Source: Phycisphaerae bacterium | GTDB taxonomy: Bacteria > Planctomycetota > Phycisphaerae > UBA1845 | NCBI GenBank assembly: GCA_016929015.1 | Contig: JAFGJQ010000074.1 | Coordinates: 1-38,316, forward strand | Length of the DNA: 38,316 bases | Direction: 5' to 3' | Shown: positions 28,677 through 38,023 of the stretch, in pieces | Layout of the letters: every line of letters begins with the position of its first letter | Position numbering within the stretch: position 1 is the first letter of the stretch | Made by a program: the position numbers and the translations under genes | The notes under the pieces: model-generated | What the model was told of the DNA's origin: nothing | The model's database searches: none | The model's input: only the letters and a program-made list of their open reading frames with translations

Positions 28677-30839
28677 ATGACTACACAATCGACCTCCACC
28701 TCCCAGGCGCCGGCCTCTCCGGACGGCCTGGACTCGATCTTTCGTCCCAAGTCCATCGCCGTGCTCGGCGTAACGAATACCCTCGGCACCGTTCCGCACG
28801 ACATATTCGTGAACATCCTCACCACGCGGTTCAACGGGGTGGTGTATCCCGTGGCCCCGCGGAAAAGACACATCGTGGGCGTGCGGGCCTACAATTACGT
28901 GACCGAAATTCCAGACCCCGTCGAGCTGGCGGTCCTGGTCTTTCCCGGCGCGGTGTGCGAGAAGGCCCTGCAGCAGTGTGTGGAAAAGGGCGTCCGGGCC
29001 GCGGTCATCATCTCCGCCGGGTTCCGTGAAATCGGGCCCGCCGGACTGGAACGTGAGAACCGCGTCAAGGCCATTGCCCGCGAAGGCGGGATGCGGCTCA
29101 TCGGCCCGAACTGTCTGGGCGTCATCAATACGGAACCGGAAGTCCGTCTGAATGCCAGCTTCGCCCGGGCCATGCCCGACGCGGGCCGCATTGCCTTCCT
29201 ATCCCAGAGCGGTGCTTTGTGCACGGCCGTTCTCGACTACGCGGCCAGCAAGCACATCGGCTTCTCCAAGTTCGTCAGCCTCGGCAACAAGGCGGACGTG
29301 AGTGAAGTGGACCTGCTGCGGTACCTGGCGGAGGACCCGGAAACGTCGGTCATTCTCATGTACCTGGAGTCCATCAACAACGGACGCGAGCTGATGAAGG
29401 CCGCCCGCGAGATCGCCGGCAACCGGAGCAACCCCAAGCCGATCCTGGCCATCAAGGGGGGTCGGACCGCCGCCGGGGCCGCCGCCGCCCAATCCCATAC
29501 CGGCGCTCTGGCCGCCAGCGCCGAGGTCTGTGACGGTGTTTTCGAACAGTCCGGAATCATTCGGTGCCAGTCGCTCGAGGAAATGTTCAACGCCGCCCAG
29601 TTGCTTTCCCAGCGGCCGGTGCCGCGGGGCAGCCGCATCGCCATCGTGACGAACGCCGGCGGCCCGGGCGTGATGGCCACCGACGCGGCGATCAGCAACG
29701 GATTGGATCTGGCGCAATTCTCCGATGAGACAACCGCTCTGCTGAAGGCGGCCCTGCCGGCGGCTGCGAACTTGAAAAACCCCGTGGACGTGATCGGCGA
29801 CGCCCGGGAGGACCGCTACGGCGCGGCCCTGGACGCGGTGTTCAAGGACGATGCGGTCGACCAGATCCTGGTCATTCTGACGCCGCAGTCGATGACGAAC
29901 ATTACGACCATCGCCCAGACCGTCTGCGACATCAAGGATCGCTACGCCGACTCCGACAAGTCCCTGCTTTGCTCGTTCATGGGTGCCAAGGACGTGGCCC
30001 CGGGCATCGAGATTCTTCAGCGGAACGGCGTTCCGCACTACATTCTGCCGGAGTGGGCGGCGGATGCGATGTGGCGCGCCGCCTGGTACCGCCAATGGCT
30101 CAACCGTGAGGTGACGCAGATCGAGACGCTGCCGGTTCATCGGGAGCGGGCCGCTGCGATCCTCGACAAAGCGCCGGACGGGTACCTGCTTGAATCGCAG
30201 GCGTTGGAGGTGCTGGAGGCGTACGGGTTCCCCGTGGTGCCCTCCGTGCTCACGCAGACGGCCGACGAAGCCGTCGCCGCCGCCGACCGCGCGGGCTACC
30301 CTGTCGTGCTCCGCGTCGTCTCGCCCAAAATCATCCACAAGATCGACGTGAAGGGTGTCATTCTGAACCTCAAGAATGCGGACGAGGTGCGGAAGGCCTA
30401 CGGGGCCATGCGCGACAACCTTCTCCAGCACGTCAAGGCGGAAGACGTGACGGGCATTCTGGTTCGCCACATGATTCCGGCGGGCAAGGAGATCATCCTG
30501 GGCGTCAACCGCGATCCCACCTTCGGACACATGCTGATGTTCGGGCTGGGCGGTATTTTCGTGGAAACCTTCAAGGACGTGACGTTCCGCATCGTGCCGA
30601 TCCGTGCCTCCGCGGCCGGCAAGATGATCCGGGAGACGCGGGCCTACGCCCTGCTCAAGGGAGTGCGGGGCGAACCGCCGAGCGACATCCCGTCAATCGA
30701 AGATGCTCTCAAGCGTCTGTCCCAGCTCGCCCACGATTTCCCGCGGATCGCCGAGCTGGACATCAACCCCCTGATCGTGCACCCGCAAGGCGAGGGCTGT
30801 CACGTGGCGGACATTCGCATCCGCCTGGAGCAGCCGTAG
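28677..30839 (+). CDS. Acetate--CoA ligase (ADP-forming) / acyl-CoA synthetase family protein
   Basis: CoA-binding IFRPKSIAVLGVTNTLGTVPHDIFVNIL...FNGVVYPVAPRKR; FLSQSGALCTAVLDYA; KGGRTAAGAAAAQSHTGALAAS; NAGGPGVMATDA; C-terminal ATP-grasp VVPSVLTQTADEAVAAADRAGYPVVLRVVSPKIIHKIDVKGV. Confidence 0.9.
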   Translation: MTTQSTSTSQAPASPDGLDSIFRPKSIAVLGVTNTLGTVPHDIFVNILTTRFNGVVYPVAPRKRHIVGVRAYNYVTEIPDPVELAVLVFPGAVCEKALQQCVEKGVRAAVIISAGFREIGPAGLERENRVKAIAREGGMRLIGPNCLGVINTEPEVRLNASFARAMPDAGRIAFLSQSGALCTAVLDYAASKHIGFSKFVSLGNKADVSEVDLLRYLAEDPETSVILMYLESINNGRELMKAAREIAGNRSNPKPILAIKGGRTAAGAAAAQSHTGALAASAEVCDGVFEQSGIIRCQSLEEMFNAAQLLSQRPVPRGSRIAIVTNAGGPGVMATDAAISNGLDLAQFSDETTALLKAALPAAANLKNPVDVIGDAREDRYGAALDAVFKDDAVDQILVILTPQSMTNITTIAQTVCDIKDRYADSDKSLLCSFMGAKDVAPGIEILQRNGVPHYILPEWAADAMWRAAWYRQWLNREVTQIETLPVHRERAAAILDKAPDGYLLESQALEVLEAYGFPVVPSVLTQTADEAVAAADRAGYPVVLRVVSPKIIHKIDVKGVILNLKNADEVRKAYGAMRDNLLQHVKAEDVTGILVRHMIPAGKEIILGVNRDPTFGHMLMFGLGGIFVETFKDVTFRIVPIRASAAGKMIRETRAYALLKGVRGEPPSDIPSIEDALKRLSQLAHDFPRIAELDINPLIVHPQGEGCHVADIRIRLEQP

Positions 30840-30878
30840 CCGCTGCAATCCTCCTGTTTCGCAGGGGCTCCAACGCAA

Positions 30879-30911
30879 CACCCCGGCATGGCGGGAAGCC
30901 ACGCCGGGGTG
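30879..30911. terminator. Bidirectional terminator-like hairpin between convergent genes
   Basis: CACCCCGGC-a-TGGC-gggaa-GCCA-c-GCCGGGGTG. Confidence 0.7.
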
Positions 30912-30983
30912 CTGTGTTTCAGCCGCTCGAGGCGCTGGTTCGGACGCGTTCCCGTGCCGTCATCCCGACCGGACGGCGCGTTC

Positions 30984-32570
30984 CTATTCGTGCTCGAATG
31001 CGTCGGCCTCGTCCGCCTGCATGCGGGCGGCGGCCTCCGCCCGGACCCGTTCCCGTTGCGCGTCCGACCGCTTCTTCACCACCGCCCGGACGACCAGGTT
31101 CACGCCGATGGTCAGCAACATGCCCGCGATGCCCAGGTGGTACACGCACCGGCACACAATGCCTGCGGCCGCCGCCGCGATGGCCGCGGCCATGAACCAA
31201 CTGAACACGACCCAGATGGACCGCCCCAGCTTCAGGGCCGCGTCGCCGCGCCGGAAGATGCGATCCGCCATGCCCGTGGCCACGATTGCGGCGAAGGCCA
31301 CGTACGTGGTGGATACCGGAAGCCCCAGGCTGGAGGCCGTGGCGATTACCGAGGCGGAGACGGCCATGATCACGCAGGCGCGGAGCATGTCGTAGTGGGC
31401 GGTCTTGCCGGCGGGCGTCACCGCGGCCTCGGGCGCCAGTGCGCCGTTGCGGGTTCTGGATCGAGACCGAAGCATCAGAGTGGCCAGACGGATGCACCAC
31501 CGGGGGGCCCACAACTTCACGTGGTCGCCCGCGCTGCCGGCCCGCATGGCCGCCCAGGTCACGCGTTGCGACGTCTTCGTGAACATGCCGGCCGCCATCA
31601 GGCAGCCGCAGACCACCAGCCAGCTTCGGTTGATCTGCACATCGGTGATCGTGACCATGCCTTCGCTCATGTGCTTGACCGTGTGCAGCGTGGCCAGACC
31701 CGGTGACGCGCAGTTGGCCAGGTCGTTCTGTCCGAAGGCAAACGCCATGCACATCATGCCGAGGATGGTGAGCACCGGAAAAAGCCATTTTGCGGCGCGC
31801 TCTTTGAAGACGACCAGGGCGGCGTGGACGAGAATCGCGAACCCGCCCCACAGAAACACCAGTATGGCCGCGGACCCGTAGTACGCGAACATCGAGTCGC
31901 GGAAGGTGCCGACGGCCTCCACGCCGCCCATGCCCTTGAGGATCATGAAGTAGAACAGGCCCGCCAGTACGCCTCCGCCGATCCAGCCGCCGTGGAGAAG
32001 AAGCGCCTGCAGATCATCGGACCGGCGGCCGATCGCCCCGCGGGCCGCGCGCTGAATCAGGAATGAGGCGACGCCACTGAGAAGAATCGAGCACACGATG
32101 GCCGCGACCACCGTCCCTGACTTGTGCCAGTTCACCACGTCGAAGAACTCGAGGGCAAACGATGCCCCCAGCAATTCGAAGACCAGGCAGGCCGTCGTGC
32201 TGACCGGCATGCCGTATGCGGAGAAGCTGTACAGCAGAACGGTGTCCACGATGTAGACCGACGCATAGATGGCCAGCAACTGCTCCACCGAACGCAGCTT
32301 GTGAGGATCAAAAATGCTCTTTCTTGCGGTTTCCATGACCGCTGATGAGAACGATGCGCCCAGCAGAACGCATACGCCCGCCAGCATGAGCGCCGTCCGC
32401 CGCGTGAGAATGCGGGCCCCCAGCACCGCGTTGACCAGATTGGCGGCATCGTTCCGACCCACCTCGACGGTGTCCCAGAACAGCATGACCACGCCGACCA
32501 CCACCGCCCCGATAATGAAGGAGGGCTGCTGTGCGGTAGTCTGAATCAGCTCGGCAATCTCGGTGAACAT
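30984..32570 (-). CDS. Inorganic phosphate transporter, PiT family
   Basis: GRNDAANLVNAVLGARILTRRTALMLAG; AYGMPVSTTACLVFELLGA; AFGQNDLANCASPGLA; SLGLPVSTTYVAFAAIVATGMADR. ATG at 32570 preferred. Confidence 0.92.
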   Translation of the reverse strand: MFTEIAELIQTTAQQPSFIIGAVVVGVVMLFWDTVEVGRNDAANLVNAVLGARILTRRTALMLAGVCVLLGASFSSAVMETARKSIFDPHKLRSVEQLLAIYASVYIVDTVLLYSFSAYGMPVSTTACLVFELLGASFALEFFDVVNWHKSGTVVAAIVCSILLSGVASFLIQRAARGAIGRRSDDLQALLLHGGWIGGGVLAGLFYFMILKGMGGVEAVGTFRDSMFAYYGSAAILVFLWGGFAILVHAALVVFKERAAKWLFPVLTILGMMCMAFAFGQNDLANCASPGLATLHTVKHMSEGMVTITDVQINRSWLVVCGCLMAAGMFTKTSQRVTWAAMRAGSAGDHVKLWAPRWCIRLATLMLRSRSRTRNGALAPEAAVTPAGKTAHYDMLRACVIMAVSASVIATASSLGLPVSTTYVAFAAIVATGMADRIFRRGDAALKLGRSIWVVFSWFMAAAIAAAAAGIVCRCVYHLGIAGMLLTIGVNLVVRAVVKKRSDAQRERVRAEAAARMQADEADAFEHE

Positions 32571-32870
32571 GAATCCTGTCCAAACCGTGGGTTCCGGCGC
32601 TCGTCCGGCGCTGGGGGACCGTCGTCTTGCGTCGTGAGACGGAAGGTGCCGGAGGGCGGATTGTGGCATGACGCACGCGGAAGTGTCAACGGGCGGCGAG
32701 CAGCATTTGTCGTGTTTTTATCGAGTTGCCGTTGCGGTGCAGACAAAGGGAAGACAGATGCCCGAATGCACCGCCGGCCGCGCGAAAACTTAGCGCAATC
32801 TTAACGGGGCCGGCGCCGCAGCGGACCGGATGCGGGTTCGCCGAACCCTGACGCGGCCGTCTCACCAAGA

Positions 32871-32889
32871 CCCCGTCCGGGTGACGGGG
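32871..32889. terminator. Hairpin downstream of the PilZ gene
   Basis: CCCCGTC-cgggt-GACGGGG, 7-bp stem; no U-tract. Confidence 0.35.
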
Positions 32890-32939
32890 GGGATGATCAT
32901 TGCATGTTCATGGAGGGAGAAACGGCCGGAGGTGGAGGT

Positions 32940-33284
32940 TCAGAAATCAAACGCCAACTCGATGCCGACCTTGTAAGCGCCCACGGTTTGCGTGCAATGT
33001 GCGACGCGGGCGGGGACCCACGGGTCGTTTTCATCGCGGCGCAACTCCACCTGGGTGGTTTCGCCCAGGCGGCTGCGACAGACCACGCCGATACCGTCCT
33101 CGCTGATATCACGGCTGTAGACGTAGTGCATGCGCTTGCCCGAACGGAGCTCCATGGGCCGACGCCAGGAATAGCGACGGCGACTGCGTTTGATGTCGTG
33201 CGTGTCCGCCTCGCCGAACATCTTGGCCTCCTGGAGCCAGTTCGCTACGACTTCTCGGACTTCAGACGTACTCACACGCGGCAT
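32940..33284 (-). CDS. PilZ-domain protein
   Basis: RRRYSWRRPMELRSGKRMHYVYSRDISEDGIGVVCRSRLGETTQVELRRDE...VPARVAHCTQTVGAYKVGIELAF: RxxxR and DxSxxG PilZ signature. Start 33284 or 33293. Confidence 0.72.
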   Translation of the reverse strand: MPRVSTSEVREVVANWLQEAKMFGEADTHDIKRSRRRYSWRRPMELRSGKRMHYVYSRDISEDGIGVVCRSRLGETTQVELRRDENDPWVPARVAHCTQTVGAYKVGIELAFDF

Positions 33285-33653
33285 AAGCGTCATCTCCCGC
33301 AGCAGACGGGGCAAAACCTCTCCTTTTCTATCGGAAGCGGACGGCCTGCCCTGAACGATCCGGGACGGTTTTCTCGGTGCCCGCCAGACGGTCTGGTCTC
33401 TCTCGCATCTCGCACCTCCGTCCGCCGATCGTGTGACATTACCGGACATCCTGTCGCGCCACTGCGGCGCGAGCCCGGGTTGCCTGCGAACAAGGGGCGC
33501 CCCGCGTGACATTCACGGACGCGGCCCGGCCCCACCCGGCATCCGGAGGCTCGGTCCGCAGACGGCAGGCAAAGTTCGCCGACTCGTTTGCCTTCCGGCT
33601 GCGCGTATTGGATTCTGAAGGGTGACTGGCGAAGCTTGGGAAACCGGGCAGGA

Positions 33654-33706
33654 CACGACTGCTTCCACGACACGACGGCTTCCGGCCGCACGACGGTTTC
33701 CGGCCT
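33654..33706. repeat. Short imperfect tandem repeat, three units of 17-18 bp
   Basis: CACGACTGCTTCCACGA / CACGACGGCTTCCGGCCG / CACGACGGTTTCCGGCCT. Confidence 0.6.
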
Positions 33707-33892
33707 CACCGGTCTCAGAGACGTCGAATCGGGGTGGTTACGACGGTCTCGCGTTCCGGGGGGGAAAGAGGCTTTTTTTCACTGACACACCGGAACGTAT
33801 CGACTCGAACCCGAACGGACGTCCGCGTTTTTCTTGCGTCGGTGGTGCGGCCCCGCGCCGCGCCGCCGCATTCGCCGTGTGGGGGGACAGAA

Positions 33893-35251
33893 ATGATTTT
33901 CGGGCTGGCGCCATGCGCTCGATGGGGATGGATCGTCGCGTGTCTGGGATGCACGCTGCCGGTCGGCTTCGGCTGTTCGTCGGTCGGTGACGCACCGCCG
34001 ACAGCCGATGCCGTGCCGACCGATGATCCCACCGGAAATCCCGGAGGCGGCGGCGATCGGGATGACGCATACCTGATCATCGAGCCCGATGAGTCCGGCG
34101 ACTCCACCGTCGGTCCCTTTGCCGCGGCTGCTGTGGTGAGCTACCAGGAATCCCAGGCCCGAATCGAAGGCATCCTCTCCAGTCCGTCCGACATCGACGT
34201 CTATGACCTCGGATCCATCGTCATTGGTGACGTGATCGTGATTGACGTGACGGCCGGATCCGACCTTGACCCCGTGGCCGCGCTGTTTGACGCGGACCAG
34301 AACCTGATCTACGCCAACGATGACCGCGCCTACTACGCCGGTCTGCTCGATTCCCACATCAGCGTGATCGTTCGCCGCCAAAGCGAACACTGCTATCTGG
34401 CCGTCGCGTCCAGCGTCGGCTCCGGCACGCAGGGCGACTACTCGGTAACCGTGTTCCGCGGCGTGCCCGAGGACGTTCCGGCCCCGCAGACGCAGGTCGT
34501 CTTCATGAACTTCGACGGCGAAGCGTCCGTGACCATCGGCAGCCGACCGGCCGTGGGCATTCCCCCGTTCGAGGGCAGCCGGATCGCACCGGAGTACGAG
34601 GGCCAGACCGACCAGATGATCGAAACGATCATGGCCTACGTGCGCGAGGATTACGCAGGCCTGAACGTCGAGTTCGTCTCCTCCCGCGAAGGCCCGCGGC
34701 CACTGGCGGCACATACCACGATCCACTTCGGCGCGTACGATCCGGACCTGCTCGGCGTTGCGGTCAATGTGGATGAGTACAACGAGCAGCCCGTCCAGGA
34801 GGCCGTGGTATTCGTGGACACGTTTCAGGCCTTTCTCGTGCTGAACCCCACGATGGACGAGATGGCGCAGGCCCTGGCCAACGTGGCCTCGCACGAACTG
34901 GGGCATCTGCTCGGGCTGCAGCACGGCCACGACCCGGCCGCCATTATGGATGTCTCCGCCACGCTCCGGCAGATGCTCGGGCCCCAGGCGTTCCGACGGG
35001 CGCCATTGGACAAGTACGTGTTCCCCATCGGCTACCAGGACGCACCGTTGAATCTGGTGGAGGCGGTGGGAGGCGATCTGGCCGTGCTCCGCGCGGCCGC
35101 GAAGCAGGAAGTCCGAATGCGGGCATCCTGGTATGACGAAGAGATCGGGCCGCCGGCCCGTGACGGCCTGCGATTCTCCACCTGCCTATGCGGCGCGTGT
35201 GAAAAGGCCCGGGCCGCCGAGCAGAACCACGAACGGGCTCTGGACGACTGA
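33893..35251 (+). CDS. Secreted metzincin-like zinc metalloprotease with upstream PPC-like beta domain
   Basis: Signal-like N-terminus; PPC-like IDVYDLGSIVIGDVIVIDVTAGSDLDPVAALFDADQNLIYANDD; catalytic ASHELGHLLGLQHGHDPAAIMD (HExxHxxGxxH plus Met-turn). Confidence 0.82.
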   Translation: MIFGLAPCARWGWIVACLGCTLPVGFGCSSVGDAPPTADAVPTDDPTGNPGGGGDRDDAYLIIEPDESGDSTVGPFAAAAVVSYQESQARIEGILSSPSDIDVYDLGSIVIGDVIVIDVTAGSDLDPVAALFDADQNLIYANDDRAYYAGLLDSHISVIVRRQSEHCYLAVASSVGSGTQGDYSVTVFRGVPEDVPAPQTQVVFMNFDGEASVTIGSRPAVGIPPFEGSRIAPEYEGQTDQMIETIMAYVREDYAGLNVEFVSSREGPRPLAAHTTIHFGAYDPDLLGVAVNVDEYNEQPVQEAVVFVDTFQAFLVLNPTMDEMAQALANVASHELGHLLGLQHGHDPAAIMDVSATLRQMLGPQAFRRAPLDKYVFPIGYQDAPLNLVEAVGGDLAVLRAAAKQEVRMRASWYDEEIGPPARDGLRFSTCLCGACEKARAAEQNHERALDD

Positions 35252-35300
35252 CTCCGCGTGTCCGACACCGATTAAACCGTCAGAGCCACCCATCACGAAC

Positions 35301-35330
35301 GGGGCAGGCCGTCTTCTCGCGGCCTGCCCT
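35301..35330. terminator. Terminator-like hairpin
   Basis: GGGCAGGCCG-tcttctcg-CGGCCTGCCC, 49 bp after the protease stop codon. Confidence 0.65.
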
Positions 35331-35700
35331 GTTCCATGCGCAGCGCACAAAACAGGCCGCGGCCCCCGTCACCTATCCCCACCTTAGAAAGGCAAGAAAT
35401 GCTCACTCAGACGGCGAGGGTCACGGCCGTATCGCTTCTATCCCCATCCTGGCAAGATAATACCCAAGTTTATCACACAAATCACAGGCCGGCCAATGAC
35501 GGCGGGGGATTCCCGAATCAGGCGCAATTCAGTCATGCTTTTCTCCGCCGAGATTCCCCTGCTTGGGTGAGAACAGGCAGAGTGTTCGAAATCGTGACGC
35601 ACCACAGCCGCCAACACCACGAGTAGGCAAGCTACGGCACCGCCCAGTCGCCGGCGTCTGTCGGCAGAGGCAAGCAGTGGCCGACGTATCCCGCCGGAAA

Positions 35701-36714
35701 TCATGGACTTGGGTGACATGCGCAACGGGAGGGCGTGCCGCCAACTGGCGGGCCAGCGGGAGCCGGCACGCTGATCGTTTGCACGAGCCGTTCCATCGGG
35801 CCGAACCGGAAGGTCTGCAGGAGCGTGGCGAGTTTGCCGGCCACCGATGGCCGCCCCAGCCCCTGATGTATCCTCCGAGTCAATGGTACGTTAAGACGCA
35901 GTCCGGATATCGCGGTGGAATCCAACTCGTACGGGTGGACGTAGAGCACGATCGGCCAACCACTGGCAACGACCGAATTCAGGCCCCATCCGATCAACCA
36001 GCGGGGAAACAGCCGCAGGTACCCGCCGCCGCCCACCGGCCAACGGCGACCCAGCCATCGGGCCGTGGAGACCGGGATTTCCGTCAGTTGTGCTCCGCTG
36101 CGCGTGCGAATCCGGGCTGGGCCGGCCGGCCATCGCTGAATGCCGTAACCCCTCACCCGCATCGCGAAGATCGAGGAATCGTAACGGAAGCCCGACTCGG
36201 CCAGGATGTCCAGGGCCCAGGCGGTTGGAGCCGTTATCGAAAAGCGCGGGGCGCGGTATCCGGTGACGGGCTCTCCAGTTATGTCCTCGATAACGGCCTT
36301 CGCTTGGGTCAGGTCACTTCGGAACCGTTCCGGGTTGAGGCGGTTGAGTTCCACATGATCGAGCCCGTGGGACTGAATCTCGTGACCGGCCGCCTGGATT
36401 CGCCGAATCAACGCCGGCGAGTGTTTTGCCACGTTGGCGAGCACGAAGAACGTGGCCCGCGTCTGGTGCCGATCGAGAAGATTCAGCAATCGGTCGGTGC
36501 CGCGGTGAAAGTCGTCGGATACGGGAAGCGAGTGGTCAAACACGGACTGTCGCCAGTCTTCCAGGTCGACGCTGATCACATGGGAGAGGTTTGCGGGGTC
36601 GGACGGCGGCGCCGGGTCCACCAGGATCCCTTCGATCGGGGACTCCTGCCAGCCTGACGGAGGATTTGCGTTCCTGCTGAGGCGGTTGCGCACGGACACG
36701 ATTCCCCGCAGCAT
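35701..36714 (-). CDS. Polysaccharide deacetylase family protein (XrtA-system type)
   Basis: HVISVDLEDWRQSVFD; DRHQTRATFFVLANVAKHSPALIRRIQAAGHEIQSHGLDH; GYRAPRFSIT; DSSIFAMRVRGYGI; VGGGGYLRLFP; VLYVHPYELD. Confidence 0.88.
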   Translation of the reverse strand: MLRGIVSVRNRLSRNANPPSGWQESPIEGILVDPAPPSDPANLSHVISVDLEDWRQSVFDHSLPVSDDFHRGTDRLLNLLDRHQTRATFFVLANVAKHSPALIRRIQAAGHEIQSHGLDHVELNRLNPERFRSDLTQAKAVIEDITGEPVTGYRAPRFSITAPTAWALDILAESGFRYDSSIFAMRVRGYGIQRWPAGPARIRTRSGAQLTEIPVSTARWLGRRWPVGGGGYLRLFPRWLIGWGLNSVVASGWPIVLYVHPYELDSTAISGLRLNVPLTRRIHQGLGRPSVAGKLATLLQTFRFGPMERLVQTISVPAPAGPPVGGTPSRCACHPSP

Positions 36715-36910
36715 GGTCGGCCGCTCATCCGCAGGGGGACAACGGCGTCTCCCCGGTGTGCGTTGCGGTGGCCGTCGCTTACCCTAGCGTCGACCACTTC
36801 CCGGGGGCGGCTTGAGTTTGCTATGGGGTGGGCGGCCTGGACACGCGGCAGACGGGGTCGGCAAACGCATGGGGGCCGCCCTCGTCGCCATTGCCCCCGT
36901 TCAGGCCGAA

Positions 36911-36963
36911 ACCCGCGGGCCGTGCGGAGGTCGTTCCTTCGACGACCGCACGACGCCGCGGGT
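36911..36963. terminator. Long hairpin downstream of the redoxin gene
   Basis: ACCCGCGG-gc-CGTGC-gga-GGTCGT-tccttcg-ACGACC-GCACG-acg-CCGCGGGT: 19 bp paired; weak U run on the minus strand. Confidence 0.55.
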
Positions 36964-37009
36964 CAGCGGTTTTCACGGTTCGGAGGCAACAGCGAGGGCT
37001 TTGCTTCCG

Positions 37010-37714
37010 TCAGGGCGCTTGGTCCTTCGCTTCCTTGTACTTCTGCGCGTCGTCGGCCTTTGCGTACTTGACGCTGCAGCCGTAGGGCTTGGTCTCGGTG
37101 GTCTCGACGGCCTTGCCTTCGGTGAGAGCGGCCAGGGTCGCCGCGACATGGTTCTTCACCTTGTTCGGATCTCGATCTGCGGCGTTCACGTTCGAGTCAC
37201 TGTCGATGGCGCCGCTGTAGACGAGAGTCCCTTCGCGGTCGATCACGAACATGTGCGGCGTGGTCCTGGCCTGGTAGGTGCGTCCGACGTGCCCGTCGGG
37301 ATCCAGAAGAATCGGAAATGCGTATTGGCTCGTCTCGGCGAACTTGCGAATCTCCTCTTTCCGGTCCTTGCTGAAGTGGCTCGAATCAATGGCCAGCCAG
37401 ACCACGTTCTTGTCCTTGAACGCCGCCGCGGTCTTCTGCATAGTGTGGGCCTTGGCGTGATGGAACTGCACGTACGGGCACTGGTGGTTTGTCCACTCCA
37501 GCACCACGATCTTGCCCTTGTGATCGGACAACCGGTGTTCCTTGCCGTCCAGGTCTTTCAGGGTGAAGTCCGGAGCGGCCTTGCCGATTTGCGCCCGAAC
37601 CTCGTCCCGGGCGGCATCTTGGTCCTCCGTCTTTTTCTCATCGGCCCAGGCGACGGACACGATGAATGCGGTCATCGCCGCCGTAAATGCCCTGTACACG
37701 TTTGCTCGTTGCAT
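37010..37714 (-). CDS. Secreted thioredoxin-fold (AhpC/TSA-redoxin) protein
   Basis: Signal peptide MQRANVYRAFTAAMTAFIVSVAWA; IGKAAPDFTLKDLDGKEHRLSDHKGKIVVLEWTNHQCPYVQFHH; TTPHMFVIDREGTLVYSGAIDSD. Confidence 0.88.
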   Translation of the reverse strand: MQRANVYRAFTAAMTAFIVSVAWADEKKTEDQDAARDEVRAQIGKAAPDFTLKDLDGKEHRLSDHKGKIVVLEWTNHQCPYVQFHHAKAHTMQKTAAAFKDKNVVWLAIDSSHFSKDRKEEIRKFAETSQYAFPILLDPDGHVGRTYQARTTPHMFVIDREGTLVYSGAIDSDSNVNAADRDPNKVKNHVAATLAALTEGKAVETTETKPYGCSVKYAKADDAQKYKEAKDQAP

Positions 37715-38023
37715 AGCGAATCTCCTTGTGAATGAAACGAGAGCACACCCTCCGGGCGGCAACAATCACCCGCCGCCGGCTGAGGCTCGTCCGTTTGTGG
37801 ATCGAGGCCCGCCTGGTGCCCCAGACTGACACCCGATTTCGTTTGCGATTCGGCCCTCAACGGCACGGCGGGAATACTGCCCGGTCCGCGCCTGTTATCA
37901 TTGACGAAGCATAGGCCCGCCCCGCCGCGCCGGGCAAGGGCCCGTCGCGGATCGTGCGCGTCCTTACAGAAACCCATGAATACCGAGGCGGTCCCCCTCG
38001 TGTTGCGCAAGGGAGTCGGAACG

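Noticed and set aside
29199-30530. 443-aa minus-strand ORF opposite the acyl-CoA synthetase gene
   Set aside because: Shadow ORF of a confident sense gene.
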